A stretch of 64,000 bases of DNA from an uncultured Clostridium sp. Lineage in GTDB: Bacteria; Bacillota; Clostridia; TANB77; CAG-508. A model generated the notes under the pieces. That model was given only the letters and a program-made list of their open reading frames with translations. It did not search any database and was not told the origin of the DNA. The position numbers were made by a program, and so were the translations under genes. The stretch spans positions 7,925-71,924 of the forward strand of contig USMK01000008.1 of assembly GCA_900555835.1 (NCBI GenBank). The letters are read 5' to 3'. This document shows, piece after piece, positions 1-8,463 of this stretch (its first letter is position 1; each line of letters starts with the position of its first letter).

Positions 1-1554
1 TGCAACTATTTGGCTCATTTCATTAAATTTTGTAGAAATTTTATTTTTATCGTCAGCTAGGCTTGAAGAAAATTCAACAATTTTTGCCATTGCTTCATTA
101 TCTAATTCCAAGATTTCTTCACGTTTGCAGTAGCCACTTATAAATTCTGCAAGCATCATAATATTTTCGTCTGTTTTAGGTGCATCTTCTTCAAATTCTA
201 CTTTGATTTTGAACAATTTTCTAAAATCTTCGTCAAGAGAAAGTAGGGAATAGTAGATATTAGCATCTCCTATTAAAATTACTTTTACATCTAATGGAAT
301 AGATTCTGGTTTTAATGAAACTAATACCATAGAAGTACGTTGGTCAACAGTATTTTCAATGTTTAATTGTTTTACATTAAGTGCTTTTTTCAAACTTTCA
401 TAACAAGCAGGATTTGAAATTAAATCTTTTGCTTGGAATATTATATAACCACCATTTGCTTGATGTAATAAACCAGGTTTTAACATTGTGTAATCTGTTT
501 TTAATACACCATATTGATTTTCGTATTCCAATCTACCAAAGATATTTTGATATGTGTAATTTGAGTCCATAATTACAGGTGCGCCTTCTAAATTGCTATT
601 ATCAACAAATAAATTTACTCTATAATTAAGCCAAGGTTTGTATTGTTCAGGTTTTTGCATCATTTGAGGAGTTTGTGGTTGCTTTTGGTCAGGTTTGCCA
701 TCTCCAACAAAGCAAGAAATATGTGCTAGGATATCTTTTTTTACATTGTCTAAATACTTAGCGACTTTTTTGTTTCTCTTATAATTAGCTTTTATTGCAT
801 TTATGTGTACATTTATAGTAAGAAGTGAAACATTGGATTGCCATTCTTCAATTTTTCTGTCTGATTCTTTTTCAATCATCTTAATTTCACTTATTGTAGC
901 AAAAATTAGCTCTTGAACTACATTTGATTTTTCTTCAAATTGTTTTTTTATAGATTCGTCTAATTTATCAAATTCTTCTTCTTGAAGAGTTTTACCATTA
1001 AGAACAGGCATCATATAAATTCCATTTTGAGCGGATTTTACTTGAAAACCGTGTTGAAGAGTTTTTTCATTTAATTTTTCTAAAAGAGAAGCTCTTTTTT
1101 CTTCATATTCTTGTTTTATTAATTTTTTCTCTTTTTCAAAATCTTCATTATCAAAAGTTCTTTTTATGTCTAATTTAATATCCTTTACAAAATCAGCCAT
1201 ATCTTTTTGGAATTTTTTACCTTGACCAGCAGGAAATGATACCGCTATTGGTTCATTTGGATTATCGAAATTATAAATATAACACCAGTCATTTGGTATT
1301 TTTTTCTTTTTAGAGATTTTTCTAAGATAATTTCTTGTATATATAGTCTTACCAACACCTGATGGGCCTTCAACAAAAAGATTGTATCCTTTTGCATCAA
1401 CTTGAACACCAAATTGTAGTGCCTTTATACCTCTTTCTTGACCATATACTACTTCATGTGTACCTGTTAATTCTTCTGTTGTTTTAAATTTAAACATATT
1501 TGGATTACAAACTTCTTTTAAAAGAGTGTAATCAAGTTCATTAGTTTTTTTCAC
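1..1554 (-). CDS. Lon-like AAA ATPase (LonB/AAA_32 type), 3' end outside window
   Basis: The reading frame is open from a GTG at 1554 to the window edge. An AGGAGG at 1563-1568 sits about 8 bases upstream. The protein begins MKKTNELDYTLLKEV and has a Walker A motif GPSGVGKT near residues 63-70. A long charged coiled segment follows at about 130-260. Further on come NGGYIIFQAKDL and VILIGDANIYY, typical of the AAA_32 ATPase module of clostridial Lon-like proteases. The expected C-terminal Lon protease domain with its Ser-Lys dyad would lie beyond position 1, so protease activity cannot be confirmed. It lies 15 bases downstream of rimI and is probably the last visible gene of the tsaE-tsaB-rimI operon. 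The family assignment is inference from motif order. Confidence 0.8.
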   Translation of the reverse strand, partial: MKKTNELDYTLLKEVCNPNMFKFKTTEELTGTHEVVYGQERGIKALQFGVQVDAKGYNLFVEGPSGVGKTIYTRNYLRKISKKKKIPNDWCYIYNFDNPNEPIAVSFPAGQGKKFQKDMADFVKDIKLDIKRTFDNEDFEKEKKLIKQEYEEKRASLLEKLNEKTLQHGFQVKSAQNGIYMMPVLNGKTLQEEEFDKLDESIKKQFEEKSNVVQELIFATISEIKMIEKESDRKIEEWQSNVSLLTINVHINAIKANYKRNKKVAKYLDNVKKDILAHISCFVGDGKPDQKQPQTPQMMQKPEQYKPWLNYRVNLFVDNSNLEGAPVIMDSNYTYQNIFGRLEYENQYGVLKTDYTMLKPGLLHQANGGYIIFQAKDLISNPACYESLKKALNVKQLNIENTVDQRTSMVLVSLKPESIPLDVKVILIGDANIYYSLLSLDEDFRKLFKIKVEFEEDAPKTDENIMMLAEFISGYCKREEILELDNEAMAKIVEFSSSLADDKNKISTKFNEMSQIVA

Positions 1555-1569
1555 TTTGAAAATTCCTCC

Positions 1570-2022
1570 TTAATTTATTTTATCTATGTAAAGAGTCATA
1601 ATAATAGCATTATTATTTGCCCCATAATAGTTTTTTCTTTCTCCAATTATTTTAAAATTGAAATGTTTGTACAAATTTATAGCAGGCAAATTATCTTGCC
1701 TGACTTCCAGTGTTAATTCATTTATATTTTGTTCTTTTGTATAATTTATTATATGATTTAGCAAAATTTTACCTATTCCTTGACTTCTAAATTGTTTTGA
1801 AACAACAATATCGTTAAGATGCATAATATCAACAACTTTCCAAATGCCTGCAAATGCTACAATAGAAGAATTGCTTTTTGCAATAAATAATGTTGAATTT
1901 TCATTTAGAAGTTCAGATTTAATAATATTGTAATTCCAAAAATCGTCAAAATCAGTTTCAAGAATAGGGGCTATTTCTTCTAAATCGTTTAATGACATTT
2001 TTCTAATTTCTAGATTATCCAT
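1570..2022 (-). CDS. rimI: Ribosomal protein S18-alanine N-acetyltransferase (GNAT)
   Basis: A GNAT-fold acetyltransferase of about 150 residues. The acetyl-CoA binding segment is visible as VSKQFRSQGIGKILLNHII (Q/R-x-x-G-x-G/A pattern). It is followed by NELTLEVRQDNLPAINLYKHFNFK, characteristic of RimI. The family acetylates the N-terminal alanine of ribosomal protein S18. I chose the ATG at 2022, which overlaps the tsaB stop; an alternative TTG lies at 2028. Its place directly after tsaE and tsaB is the classic Firmicutes arrangement. Length and motifs are complete. Confidence 0.9.
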   Translation of the reverse strand: MDNLEIRKMSLNDLEEIAPILETDFDDFWNYNIIKSELLNENSTLFIAKSNSSIVAFAGIWKVVDIMHLNDIVVSKQFRSQGIGKILLNHIINYTKEQNINELTLEVRQDNLPAINLYKHFNFKIIGERKNYYGANNNAIIMTLYIDKIN

Positions 2023-2687
2023 TTTCAAGAGCCCTTTCAGCTTGTGATTTCCTTAAATATAAAGGAACAAGTTCGTCAGGTGATTTAAATTCACCATTTG
2101 TAGCTTTAAAATAAGCGCATTTGCCTAAATTGGCAGAGGATATTAAATTCTTATCTGTAAATACTGCAAGTGTTCCAAACTTTGCTTTTATTTTATCAGA
2201 ATGAAGAATTGCTCCATTTCCTACAAATGTAATATTATCAGAAGGTAGGGATGATAGAACATTTTCTATATTATCTGCCATAAAATCTTTTACTAATTTG
2301 TGCTTATAATCAAATAAGCCTGCATATACATTATCATTTCTAGCATCAATTAAACTACAAGTATAATTATTAGGAATAGCATTGTAGCTTAAAGCCTCTA
2401 ATGATGTTACTGGAATGATTTTTAAATTTTTAACTTCTGCTAATGCTTTAACAGAGGCAAGACCAATTCTAATTCCAGTAAAAGAACCGTGGACCAATAT
2501 CACATGCAATATAATCAATGTCACCAAGAAATGTGTTTGTTTCTTTTAACAATTGGTCAATAATAGGCATTAAATTTTCTGAATGAGTTTTTGCATTATC
2601 TAGGCTTAATTCTCTTATAATATTATCATTATCTAAAAGACATACTGAACATATGCTACTAGAGGTTGTAATACTAAGAATTTTCAA
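2015..2687 (-). CDS. tsaB: t6A synthesis protein TsaB, needs +1 shift at CGG (2487-2489)
   Basis: TsaB (YeaZ) is the non-catalytic ASKHA-fold partner of TsaD in making the universal tRNA modification t6A37. The N-terminal part (MKILSITTSSSICSVCLL) reads in frame to DIGP, then meets CGG as codon 67 and stops six codons later. Skipping the C of CGG gives the family signature GPGSFTGIRIGLASVKALA and a continuous protein of about 223 residues, the normal TsaB length. The gene overlaps tsaE upstream and rimI downstream, as expected for an intact operon member. TsaB is essential in most bacteria, so a simple pseudogene is unlikely. The same CGG-linked shift recurs in other genes of this window, which favours recoding over a sequencing error. 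Confidence 0.85.
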
Positions 2688-3147
2688 GATTTACAACCTC
2701 CTTAATAATAGGTAATAATCTATCTCCAAAAACTTCAATATTTAATATACGATTATTTTCACATTCAGGATCTCTTTCAAAACTAACTTTTATATAATCA
2801 GTTGGCAATATTTCTTCTATAATTTCGCCCCATTCAATAATACAAATACCATTATTTAAATATTCTTCCCCGCCAATAGCATAAAATTCATCAACATCTT
2901 GTAATCTATATACATCAAAGTGGTAAATATTAGTATTGCCAGAGTGATGTTCATTAACAATAGTAAATGTAGGGCTAGAAATATCGTTAGCTAATCCAAA
3001 ATTTTTAAGAACACCTTGTGTAAATCTTGTTTTGCCAGAACCTAAATTTCCAGACAAAATAATTAAATCGCCATTTTTTAGTTTACTAGCAATTTTGCAA
3101 GCAAAATCAATAGTTTCATCTTCTGAATGAGAAATAAATTTAAACAT
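2674..3147 (-). CDS. tsaE: t6A synthesis ATPase TsaE
   Basis: P-loop ATPase that supports turnover of the TsaB-TsaD complex in t6A formation. The Walker A motif is GNLGSGKTRFTQG at about residues 33-45. SPTFTIVNEH and IYHFDVYRL follow, both TsaE hallmarks, and then CIIEWGE. I chose the ATG at 3147 because GGGTGGA lies just upstream; an in-frame ATG at 3159 has no ribosome binding site. It is the first gene of the minus-strand operon and its end overlaps the tsaB start by about 14 bases. Length (157 residues) is normal. Confidence 0.93.
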   Translation of the reverse strand: MFKFISHSEDETIDFACKIASKLKNGDLIILSGNLGSGKTRFTQGVLKNFGLANDISSPTFTIVNEHHSGNTNIYHFDVYRLQDVDEFYAIGGEEYLNNGICIIEWGEIIEEILPTDYIKVSFERDPECENNRILNIEVFGDRLLPIIKEVVNLENS

Positions 3148-3244
3148 AATTCCACCCATTTCTACAAAAAATAATTATATAAGCTAATTTTATCTTAGTA
3201 TAAGCAATTTGTAAATAAAAAACACGAAAAAAGTTGAAAAAATT

Positions 3245-3279
3245 AAATAAAAGAGCCATGGAAACATAGCTCTTTATTT
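3245..3279 (-). terminator. GAAA-loop intrinsic terminator hairpin
   Basis: A near-perfect inverted repeat with core GAGCCATG-GAAA-CATAGCTC and A/T-rich flanks. Read on the minus strand it is followed by a run of T residues, so it would terminate minus-strand transcripts just upstream of tsaE. Its core is almost identical to the terminator at 8091-8132. The only transcript visible to terminate is a possible leader containing the micro-ORF at 3274-3318. Confidence 0.65.
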
Positions 3280-3318
3280 CGCAAAAATCCTTTTTTGATA
3301 AATCACGGGAATTTTCAT
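3274..3318 (-). CDS. Possible 14-residue micro-ORF (speculative)
   Basis: An ATG at 3318 is preceded by AGAAAGGA and encodes MKIPVIYQKRIFAK before a TAA inside the following terminator hairpin. I do not recognise the peptide. A leader peptide or a small RNA are both possible. Coding potential rests only on the ribosome binding site and the immediately following terminator. Confidence 0.25.
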   Translation of the reverse strand: MKIPVIYQKRIFAK

Positions 3319-3400
3319 TTTGAATTTTTCCTTTCTAAATGATTTATTAAGACATTATCATAAATGAATCATAGCAAAACGGCTATTTGTAAATCTTTTT

Positions 3401-3429
3401 TTGACTTTTGATGTAAATTATAGTATAAT
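3401..3429 (+). promoter_or_regulatory. Sigma-A type promoter for the phosphatase gene
   Basis: TTGACT (3401-3406) and TATAAT (3424-3429) are separated by 17 bases, about 40 bases before the start of the gene at 3472. Confidence 0.75.
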
Positions 3430-3471
3430 ATCATTAGTTTAAGTATATCAAAAAAAGGAGAAATAATATTA

Positions 3472-4884
3472 ATGCCATATATAAAAGAAGATGAAATAAT
3501 AAAAAACAACATACAAATATCTAAATCACCTATAAAATTAGATAACTACGATATGTATAATATAACATTTCATATGAAAAATGGAACTACAAGAATCATA
3601 AAAACTTTTTGCGAAAAAGGTACTTTCCCAGATTTTCAAAGTCAAGATTTAAAAAAAGTGCAACAACAGTATGGTCAGAATGTAATAGCTGAATTTTTTG
3701 TAAAAAGATTGCTTGGTCCAAATGGATTAATGCAAAAAGAAAGGCGAGATGATTATATTTATTTAGGAAAATTATCAACAAATGGATATAAGTTTTCACG
3801 TTATGAGAGACAATTAAATGGAAAAAATGGACAAGAGAACTTTGAAGAGGGGTTATTTGGTTTAAAATTACAAGTTGAAGCAAAAGAAAATCAAATTCAG
3901 AATAATCAAAGTTTGTATAAAAAACCTGTTAAAGGAAAAACATATGTAATTGCAGATATTCATGGAATGTATGGTTCATATATTGACATTATTAAAAAAA
4001 TGACAACGTATGACCATCTAATTATTTTAGGAGACGTTATCGATAGAGGAACTGGTGGAATTCAAATAATTCAAGATATTATGCAAAGGAAACAAAACAA
4101 ACAAAATAATCCAGAAATCACTTTTATGTTAGGAAATCATGAAATGCAATTTTTGGAAACTGTTGCGACTATGATAAGAAGAGGGTTGCACAAGGAAGAT
4201 TTAATCGCTATTATGAATAGAAGAGCTGCTAGAGCACAATATGGATATTATAGTTTGCATAGTGACCCTAAGTCTAAAAAAAGTCAAGAAGAATGGAAGA
4301 AAAAACTTGATTTGTATGACGTTGATTATCAAAGATTAATTAATGAAAAAGGGTTAACTGAATGGGAATTAGATATTATGGGAATTTGGCTAAATTCAAA
4401 CAAAGGAAATACAACTATCTTTGATTTTCTACAAGGTGGACGTGTCAATGGGGCAAAAGAACAACAGGCTATATACTCATTTTTATGTGATTCATATGTT
4501 GCATTACCTAAAAATATTAATGGAAAAGATTATTTATTTGTACATGCTATGCCACCAAAAGAACCACAAATGATTAGTCAAATGAAACAATCTAAAAAAG
4601 GATATAAGTTTAAAGAATTAACAAGAGAGCAATATAAATTTATGTTGGAAGAAAGAGACAAAAGCATGTATGAACAAGCGAAAGCATATGGTTTTACAAC
4701 AGTATGTGGACATACTCCTGAATTTGGAGAAATTTTAATAGATGATAATAAGGGATTTGTGAGGATAGATGCAGGTAGTGGGCACAAACAAAAAAAATCA
4801 AAATTAGCATTATATTGTGTTGATGATGGTAAAGTTGAATATTTTGATGAAAAAGAAACAACTCAGGAACAACAAGTATTATAA
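3472..4884 (+). CDS. PPP-family metallophosphoesterase with a novel N-terminal region
   Basis: A cytosolic protein of 470 residues. The first ~155 residues are not recognised. From about 157 it carries a calcineurin-like (PPP) phosphatase domain: YVIADIHGMYGSY (DxH near 161), LGDVIDRG (GDxxDRG near 186), MLGNHEMQF (GNHE near 220), then FVHAMPP and VCGHTPEFG with the later metal-binding histidines. The family hydrolyses phosphoserine/threonine or dinucleoside polyphosphates; the substrate here is unknown. Its own promoter is at 3401-3429 and an AGGAG precedes the ATG. It appears monocistronic and borders a decayed region. Confidence 0.85.
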   Translation: MPYIKEDEIIKNNIQISKSPIKLDNYDMYNITFHMKNGTTRIIKTFCEKGTFPDFQSQDLKKVQQQYGQNVIAEFFVKRLLGPNGLMQKERRDDYIYLGKLSTNGYKFSRYERQLNGKNGQENFEEGLFGLKLQVEAKENQIQNNQSLYKKPVKGKTYVIADIHGMYGSYIDIIKKMTTYDHLIILGDVIDRGTGGIQIIQDIMQRKQNKQNNPEITFMLGNHEMQFLETVATMIRRGLHKEDLIAIMNRRAARAQYGYYSLHSDPKSKKSQEEWKKKLDLYDVDYQRLINEKGLTEWELDIMGIWLNSNKGNTTIFDFLQGGRVNGAKEQQAIYSFLCDSYVALPKNINGKDYLFVHAMPPKEPQMISQMKQSKKGYKFKELTREQYKFMLEERDKSMYEQAKAYGFTTVCGHTPEFGEILIDDNKGFVRIDAGSGHKQKKSKLALYCVDDGKVEYFDEKETTQEQQVL

Positions 4885-4898
4885 AAAAGAGACTATCG

Positions 4899-5047
4899 TT
4901 CTATAACAGAGAATTATCTTGTTTGGTAGCATTTGAATTAAAATTAGGAGAATTTAAAGCAGAATATTTAGGGAAAATATGTCTAAAACTATGATTTCTG
5001 AATATAAGCTAAAATTAATTGATAAAAAATTAACAGTAATGTTATGA
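4899..5047 (+). pseudogene. Remnant of a YhcG-type (DUF1016) PDDEXK nuclease gene
   Basis: Two short pieces of a YhcG-like protein are visible. The first reads FYNRELSCLVAFELKLGEFK and then AEYLGKI, which contains the ELK and GEFK residues of the nuclease core. The second, in another frame, reads TMISEYKLKLIDKKL, matching the family C-terminus. The roughly 40 residues normally between them are missing and stop codons follow both pieces. It is a deletion relic, not a gene. Family recognition is from memory of conserved YhcG text. Confidence 0.7.
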
Positions 5048-5119
5048 GTAAAGCGTAAACAGCGAGAAAGTAGGGTTAAAAGGCAATTCAGCTCCGATTC
5101 GTAGAATTTAACATAAAAG

Positions 5120-5182
5120 ACCCCAATATCATAGGACTAATTAAGAAATATCTAAAAGCAGAAATAATGGATAAAGGGAAAT
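5120..5182 (+). pseudogene. Possible reverse-transcriptase fragment
   Basis: A 20-codon stretch reads PNIIGLIKKYLKAEIMDKGK before a stop. It resembles the LIRKYLKAGVM segment of group II intron or retron reverse transcriptases. No other RT motif is present nearby. The match is short and tentative. Confidence 0.3.
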
Positions 5183-5250
5183 AAATATAAAGACTAAAAC
5201 TAAATAATTATTGTAAGGCTGGTATTAAATATCAGTCTTATTTAATAAAA

Positions 5251-5457
5251 ATAATGTATACAACAAATGCGATAGAGAGCTTAAACAGTACTTATAAACG
5301 AATAAATCGAAACAGAAATGTATTTCCAACAGACATGTCTTTATTAAAAGTGTTATATCTATCAACATTAAAAGCAGAGAAAAAATGGTTAAGAATGGTT
5401 GATAAATGGGATTTATGCTTATCTCAATTTAGAATTATGTATGAAGGCAGAATATAA
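5251..5457 (+). pseudogene. C-terminal remnant of an IS256-family transposase
   Basis: The open frame encodes about 67 residues starting at YTTNAIESLNSTYKRI, followed by FPTDMSLLKVLYLSTLKAEKKW and ending QFRIMYEGRI. These are the conserved C-terminal motifs of Mutator/IS256 transposases, including the NAIES segment. The catalytic DDE residues and about 330 N-terminal residues are absent, so it is non-functional. The sequence ending near cttacacaac (5511-5520) may be the old right end of the element. Confidence 0.85.
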
Positions 5458-5473
5458 AATAAAGCCTAAAAAT

Positions 5474-5507
5474 AATAGGATTAAGAATGATTTTTCTTAA
5501 TCCTATT
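5474..5507. terminator. Bidirectional terminator hairpin
   Basis: A perfect 14-bp stem (AATAGGATTAAGAA and its complement) with a 6-base loop lies between the IS256 remnant and the convergent NERD gene, so it can end transcripts from both sides. Confidence 0.7.
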
Positions 5508-5543
5508 AAACTTACACAACTTTTATTTTTCTATTACGACTTA

Positions 5544-6548
5544 CTATTTTGTGGAATAGTTTAATAATTTAATTATTTCATCACCATGTGTTTTAATTTT
5601 TATTGGTGATAGAATTTTAGAGTTTTTTAGTTCATCAAGAGTAGATGGCTTTAAAGTTATTAATCGTTCTAATTCTTCATTAGTAAATACATAATAAGCA
5701 GGAATTTTCATTTCAGATGAACGATTTTTTCTAAACTCTATAAGTTTATTTTTTAAATCTATTTCATTACTTTCATTTTTGTTATTAAAATATAAATATT
5801 CTTCCGCATATTTTAAATATTGTTCTTCATAATTTTTATCAATTATTTTATTGTAATTATTCATTAATGTATTTGCATATTCTTCCATATCTTTTTTACT
5901 CCACAAATAATCTTTATTTGTTCTTGCAATATCACTTTGTAAATATTTAATAAGATTATCTGATCTAATTATCTTATTTTTTAATTCCTTTGGAGCATAT
6001 TTTATGTTTAAAATATTTTTTGAGTTAGCCATAACAACTAGTGGAACATACCAATTATCCATATTATTATATCTTATTTTATTTAGTAGTCCTTTATTTC
6101 TTGAACTCCAAATTTTTTTATAAACTTCAATATGTCTTTCTGCTTGTCTTAAAGGAGAGTATATTCCTTCTTTTATTTTATGACCATTAAAATTCCATTC
6201 TCTACTAAATTCACCATTATTATTTACTGTAATATTGCCAGTTAAATTTTTACATTCTATAAAATATACTTTTGCTGATGTTATCACAACATAATCAATT
6301 TGTGCTTTTAAATCTTCAAATTCTAAATTAACATCATGAAGAACATACATTCCTAAATTAGCATTTTTTAGTTCAAATTCAATTTCATGTTCACCTCTTA
6401 AACCTAATTCACATAAAGTTAATTGTTTTTTCAATCTTTGATTATTAGGATATTTTTCAATAACTTTCTTTAATGCGGAAATTTGGTTTTCTAATTCACT
6501 ATTATTTTTGTAAAAAATTGTTTCAGTAAACTTATTAAATAACAACAT
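5544..6548 (-). CDS. NERD-HRDC domain protein
   Basis: A 334-residue protein. An N-terminal helix pair (about 10-48) is followed by a nuclease-related NERD domain: RGEHEIEFEL near 50, HDVNLEF, then DYVVITSAKVYFIECKNLTG near 95-112, which carries the D...E-x-K catalytic pattern. The C-terminal 70 residues (AYYVFTNEELERLITLKPST, then ELKNSKIL) match an HRDC nucleic-acid-binding domain. NERD-HRDC proteins are thought to act on DNA, but no specific role is established. The start is supported by AAGGATGTG. It sits in a decayed accessory patch and is itself complete. Confidence 0.85.
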   Translation of the reverse strand: MLLFNKFTETIFYKNNSELENQISALKKVIEKYPNNQRLKKQLTLCELGLRGEHEIEFELKNANLGMYVLHDVNLEFEDLKAQIDYVVITSAKVYFIECKNLTGNITVNNNGEFSREWNFNGHKIKEGIYSPLRQAERHIEVYKKIWSSRNKGLLNKIRYNNMDNWYVPLVVMANSKNILNIKYAPKELKNKIIRSDNLIKYLQSDIARTNKDYLWSKKDMEEYANTLMNNYNKIIDKNYEEQYLKYAEEYLYFNNKNESNEIDLKNKLIEFRKNRSSEMKIPAYYVFTNEELERLITLKPSTLDELKNSKILSPIKIKTHGDEIIKLLNYSTK

Positions 6549-6656
6549 TTAATTCACATCCTTAAATATTTATCTAAATCAATTATATCATTTTCTTTTA
6601 ATAATTCCTACAAATTCATAAAAATGTTTAAAATTAATATAGGTTTAAAATAGATA

Positions 6657-7752
6657 TGTCACAAATACATTGAAAATAAAATATTGAAAAGAGAGCACAA
6701 AAATGATATTGTTTAAATGACCAAAAATAAACATATCGGAGGTGCTCTCTTATGGGTAATAATATCACAGATAGATTAAAATATAAAGAGTCAATAGTAA
6801 AATTTTCAAGAAAATATGGAGTGGCAAAAGCAGCATATAAATTTGGAGAATGTAAAAGAACAATATATAGATGGAGAAATAGATATGATGGAACATTAGA
6901 AAGATTAAAAGATAAATCAAGACGTCCACATTCACATCCAAATCAACATACAGAGGAAGAAATAAAATTAATAAAAAATTATAAAAGAAACAATAAAGGT
7001 ACGGGATTAGTAGTATTATGGATAAAATTACGTCAAGCAGGATATACAAGAACAATACAAGGATTGTATCATGCAATGCAAAGATTAGGAATATACAAAA
7101 AAACACCAAGCAAAAATAAAGAAAGTGAACCGAATGAATGGGTATCAGGAGAATATCCAGGGGATAAGGTTCAAATAGATGTTAAGTATGTTCCAAAGAA
7201 ATGTATGAGCAAAGAATTACAGGAAAGAGGAGAAAAATTTTATCAATATACAGCAATAGATGAATATTCAAGATTAAGATATACATGGTTTACAAATGCA
7301 CATGATACATATGCTTCAAGTGAATTCGCAAGAAGATTAGTAAAATATTTTCCGTTTAAAATAAAGACAATACAAACAGATAATGGATTTGAATTTACAA
7401 ATAGATTAAGTTGGCAAGCATTTTTGAAAGATAAAAAAACAATGTTTGAAAACACATTAGAAGAATTAGGATTAGAATATAAAGTAATAAAGCCACATAC
7501 ACCAAAACAAAATGGAAGAGTAGAAAGAAGTCATAGAAAAGATCAAGAAAGATTTTACTATAAAAGAGTATTTTATGGTTTAGAAGATTTAAGAAATCAA
7601 GGAAAAGAATGGAGAAAAGAATATAATAATTTCCCTATGAGACCACTAGGATGGTTGAGTCCCAGGGAATTCATGAAAAAATATAAAAGTCAAGAAGAAT
7701 CGTTATTTGCAATATAGGTGCTCAAAGTATTTATTTTAAATAATTTGTGACA
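6657..7752 (+). mobile_element. IS481-family insertion sequence, apparently intact
   Basis: The element is about 1.1 kb. Terminal inverted repeats are TGTCACAAAT at 6657 and ATTTGTGACA ending at 7752, with weaker similarity inward. It encodes a single full-length transposase. I could not see a convincing target-site duplication (flanks agata and aatga differ), so the boundaries may be off by a few bases or the duplication has decayed. Confidence 0.85.
6752..7717 (+). CDS. IS481-family DDE transposase
   Basis: A 321-residue transposase. An N-terminal helix-turn-helix (about 15-50, YGVAKAAYKFGECKRTIYRW) is followed by an rve integrase core. The catalytic triad is visible: Asp in VQIDVKYV (~139), Asp in IQTDNGFEF (~209), Glu in NGRVERSHRKDQ (~257). 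The C-terminus ends with the usual RPLGWLSPREFMKKY. A GGAGGTG precedes the ATG. It should catalyse cut-and-paste or copy-paste transposition through the ends at 6657 and 7752. No disruption is visible. Confidence 0.93.
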   Translation: MGNNITDRLKYKESIVKFSRKYGVAKAAYKFGECKRTIYRWRNRYDGTLERLKDKSRRPHSHPNQHTEEEIKLIKNYKRNNKGTGLVVLWIKLRQAGYTRTIQGLYHAMQRLGIYKKTPSKNKESEPNEWVSGEYPGDKVQIDVKYVPKKCMSKELQERGEKFYQYTAIDEYSRLRYTWFTNAHDTYASSEFARRLVKYFPFKIKTIQTDNGFEFTNRLSWQAFLKDKKTMFENTLEELGLEYKVIKPHTPKQNGRVERSHRKDQERFYYKRVFYGLEDLRNQGKEWRKEYNNFPMRPLGWLSPREFMKKYKSQEESLFAI

Positions 7753-7773
7753 AATGATTGACTAACCTACACT

Positions 7774-7956
7774 ATGATTTACTTAAAACAAATAGAAGAT
7801 ATTGACAAAAATGGCAGGGTTGTAATAAAATTAGCATTAGGACAAGACAAAGAACATAATAAAAATTCAATTATTACAATGATGAAGTTGAATAAAAGAA
7901 CATGGAACCAAACTATAAAAAATCGAGGAAAAGTTATTTGGAAAAATAAAAAATAA
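7774..7956 (+). pseudogene. Unrecognised gene fragment next to the IS
   Basis: An open frame of 60 codons reads YLKQIEDIDKNGRVVIKLAL and ends NRGKVIWKNKK. It starts only 21 bases after the IS481 right end and has no ribosome binding site, so it looks like the C-terminus of a gene whose 5' part is gone. The pattern (a charged strand, IITMMKLN, then a basic tail) recalls the end of small barnase-like nuclease toxins, but I cannot assign a family. Confidence 0.4.
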
Positions 7957-7996
7957 AAAACTAGACAAAAATGAATAAAAGAGGTATAATATAAAT

Positions 7997-8132
7997 ACAA
8001 TATAGAGAGTTATTTGAAGTGGACAATTGTGCCATCCACACACCCTAGTGGTCAAAAGAGATGCAGGAATTGGTACACCTGCCAAATAACCAGTAATAAA
8101 AGGGCTATGGAAACATAGCTCTTTTATTACTG
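7997..8132 (+). ncRNA. Candidate structured small RNA of unknown family
   Basis: A promoter (TAGACA 7962-7967, 17-base spacer, TATAAT 7985-7990) drives a ~130-base transcript with no ORF. An 8-bp closing stem pairs GTTATTTG (8009-8016) with CAAATAAC (8083-8090). Inside are hairpins GTGGA/TCCAC (8019-8039) and GCAGG/CCTGC (8063-8082), plus a weaker ACC/GGT hairpin between them. The last hairpin loop contains AATTGGTA, reminiscent of a tRNA D-loop. A 19-bp terminator follows directly. It does not look like any riboswitch, T-box, 6S, tmRNA or SRP RNA that I know. It lies in the accessory patch between an IS and a Fic remnant. Confidence 0.6.
8091..8132 (+). terminator. Terminator of the structured RNA, GAAA tetraloop
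   Basis: CAGTAATAAAAGGGCTATG pairs with its complement (one G-U pair) around a GAAA loop. The CTTTTATTA inside the 3' arm can serve as U-tract. The core matches the hairpin at 3245-3279. It could also end the minus-strand Fic remnant transcript. Confidence 0.8.
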
Positions 8133-8157
8133 GATTACAATTCCATCAATACAATTT

Positions 8158-8463
8158 TCATAAATGAAATATTTTATTTTTTCCATATCTAGAAACATAT
8201 TCATTTACTTTGCAAATAAAATCTAGATTAAATTCAGCTTCAATATTGGAAATAACAAAATTCCAAGCATCACGCAAATTTAATATGCATTGTATTTCGT
8301 CAAGTTTTAAATTTGGAACATTTATACCTTCTAATATGACTTTGGTTTGAGGAAAAGTTACATTTAATCCCTCCATTCTCGCATTAGAGTAAACATTATC
8401 AACTAAATTTCTTTTTGCTAAAAAAATATTTTGTTCTAATGTCATATTGTATTTATCTTTCAT
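8158..8463 (-). pseudogene. N-terminal fragment of a Fic-family protein
   Basis: The 101-residue frame begins with MKDKYNMTLEQNIFLAKRNL and continues MEGLNVTFPQTKVILEGINV and ILNLRDAWNFVI, which match the N-terminal region of clostridial Fic proteins. The catalytic HPFxxGNGR motif and the whole Fic core are missing; the frame ends after VNEYVSRYGKNK. GAGGTGCC supports the ATG at 8463. It is best read as a 3'-truncated gene. Residual function, for example as an inhibitor helix, cannot be excluded. Confidence 0.75.

Noticed and set aside
6651..7757. Target-site duplication around IS481
   Set aside because: The flanking five or six bases differ on the two sides.
7962..8132. T-box or other known riboswitch
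   Set aside because: No T-box TGG element, no downstream gene on the same strand after the terminator, and no known aptamer core is visible.
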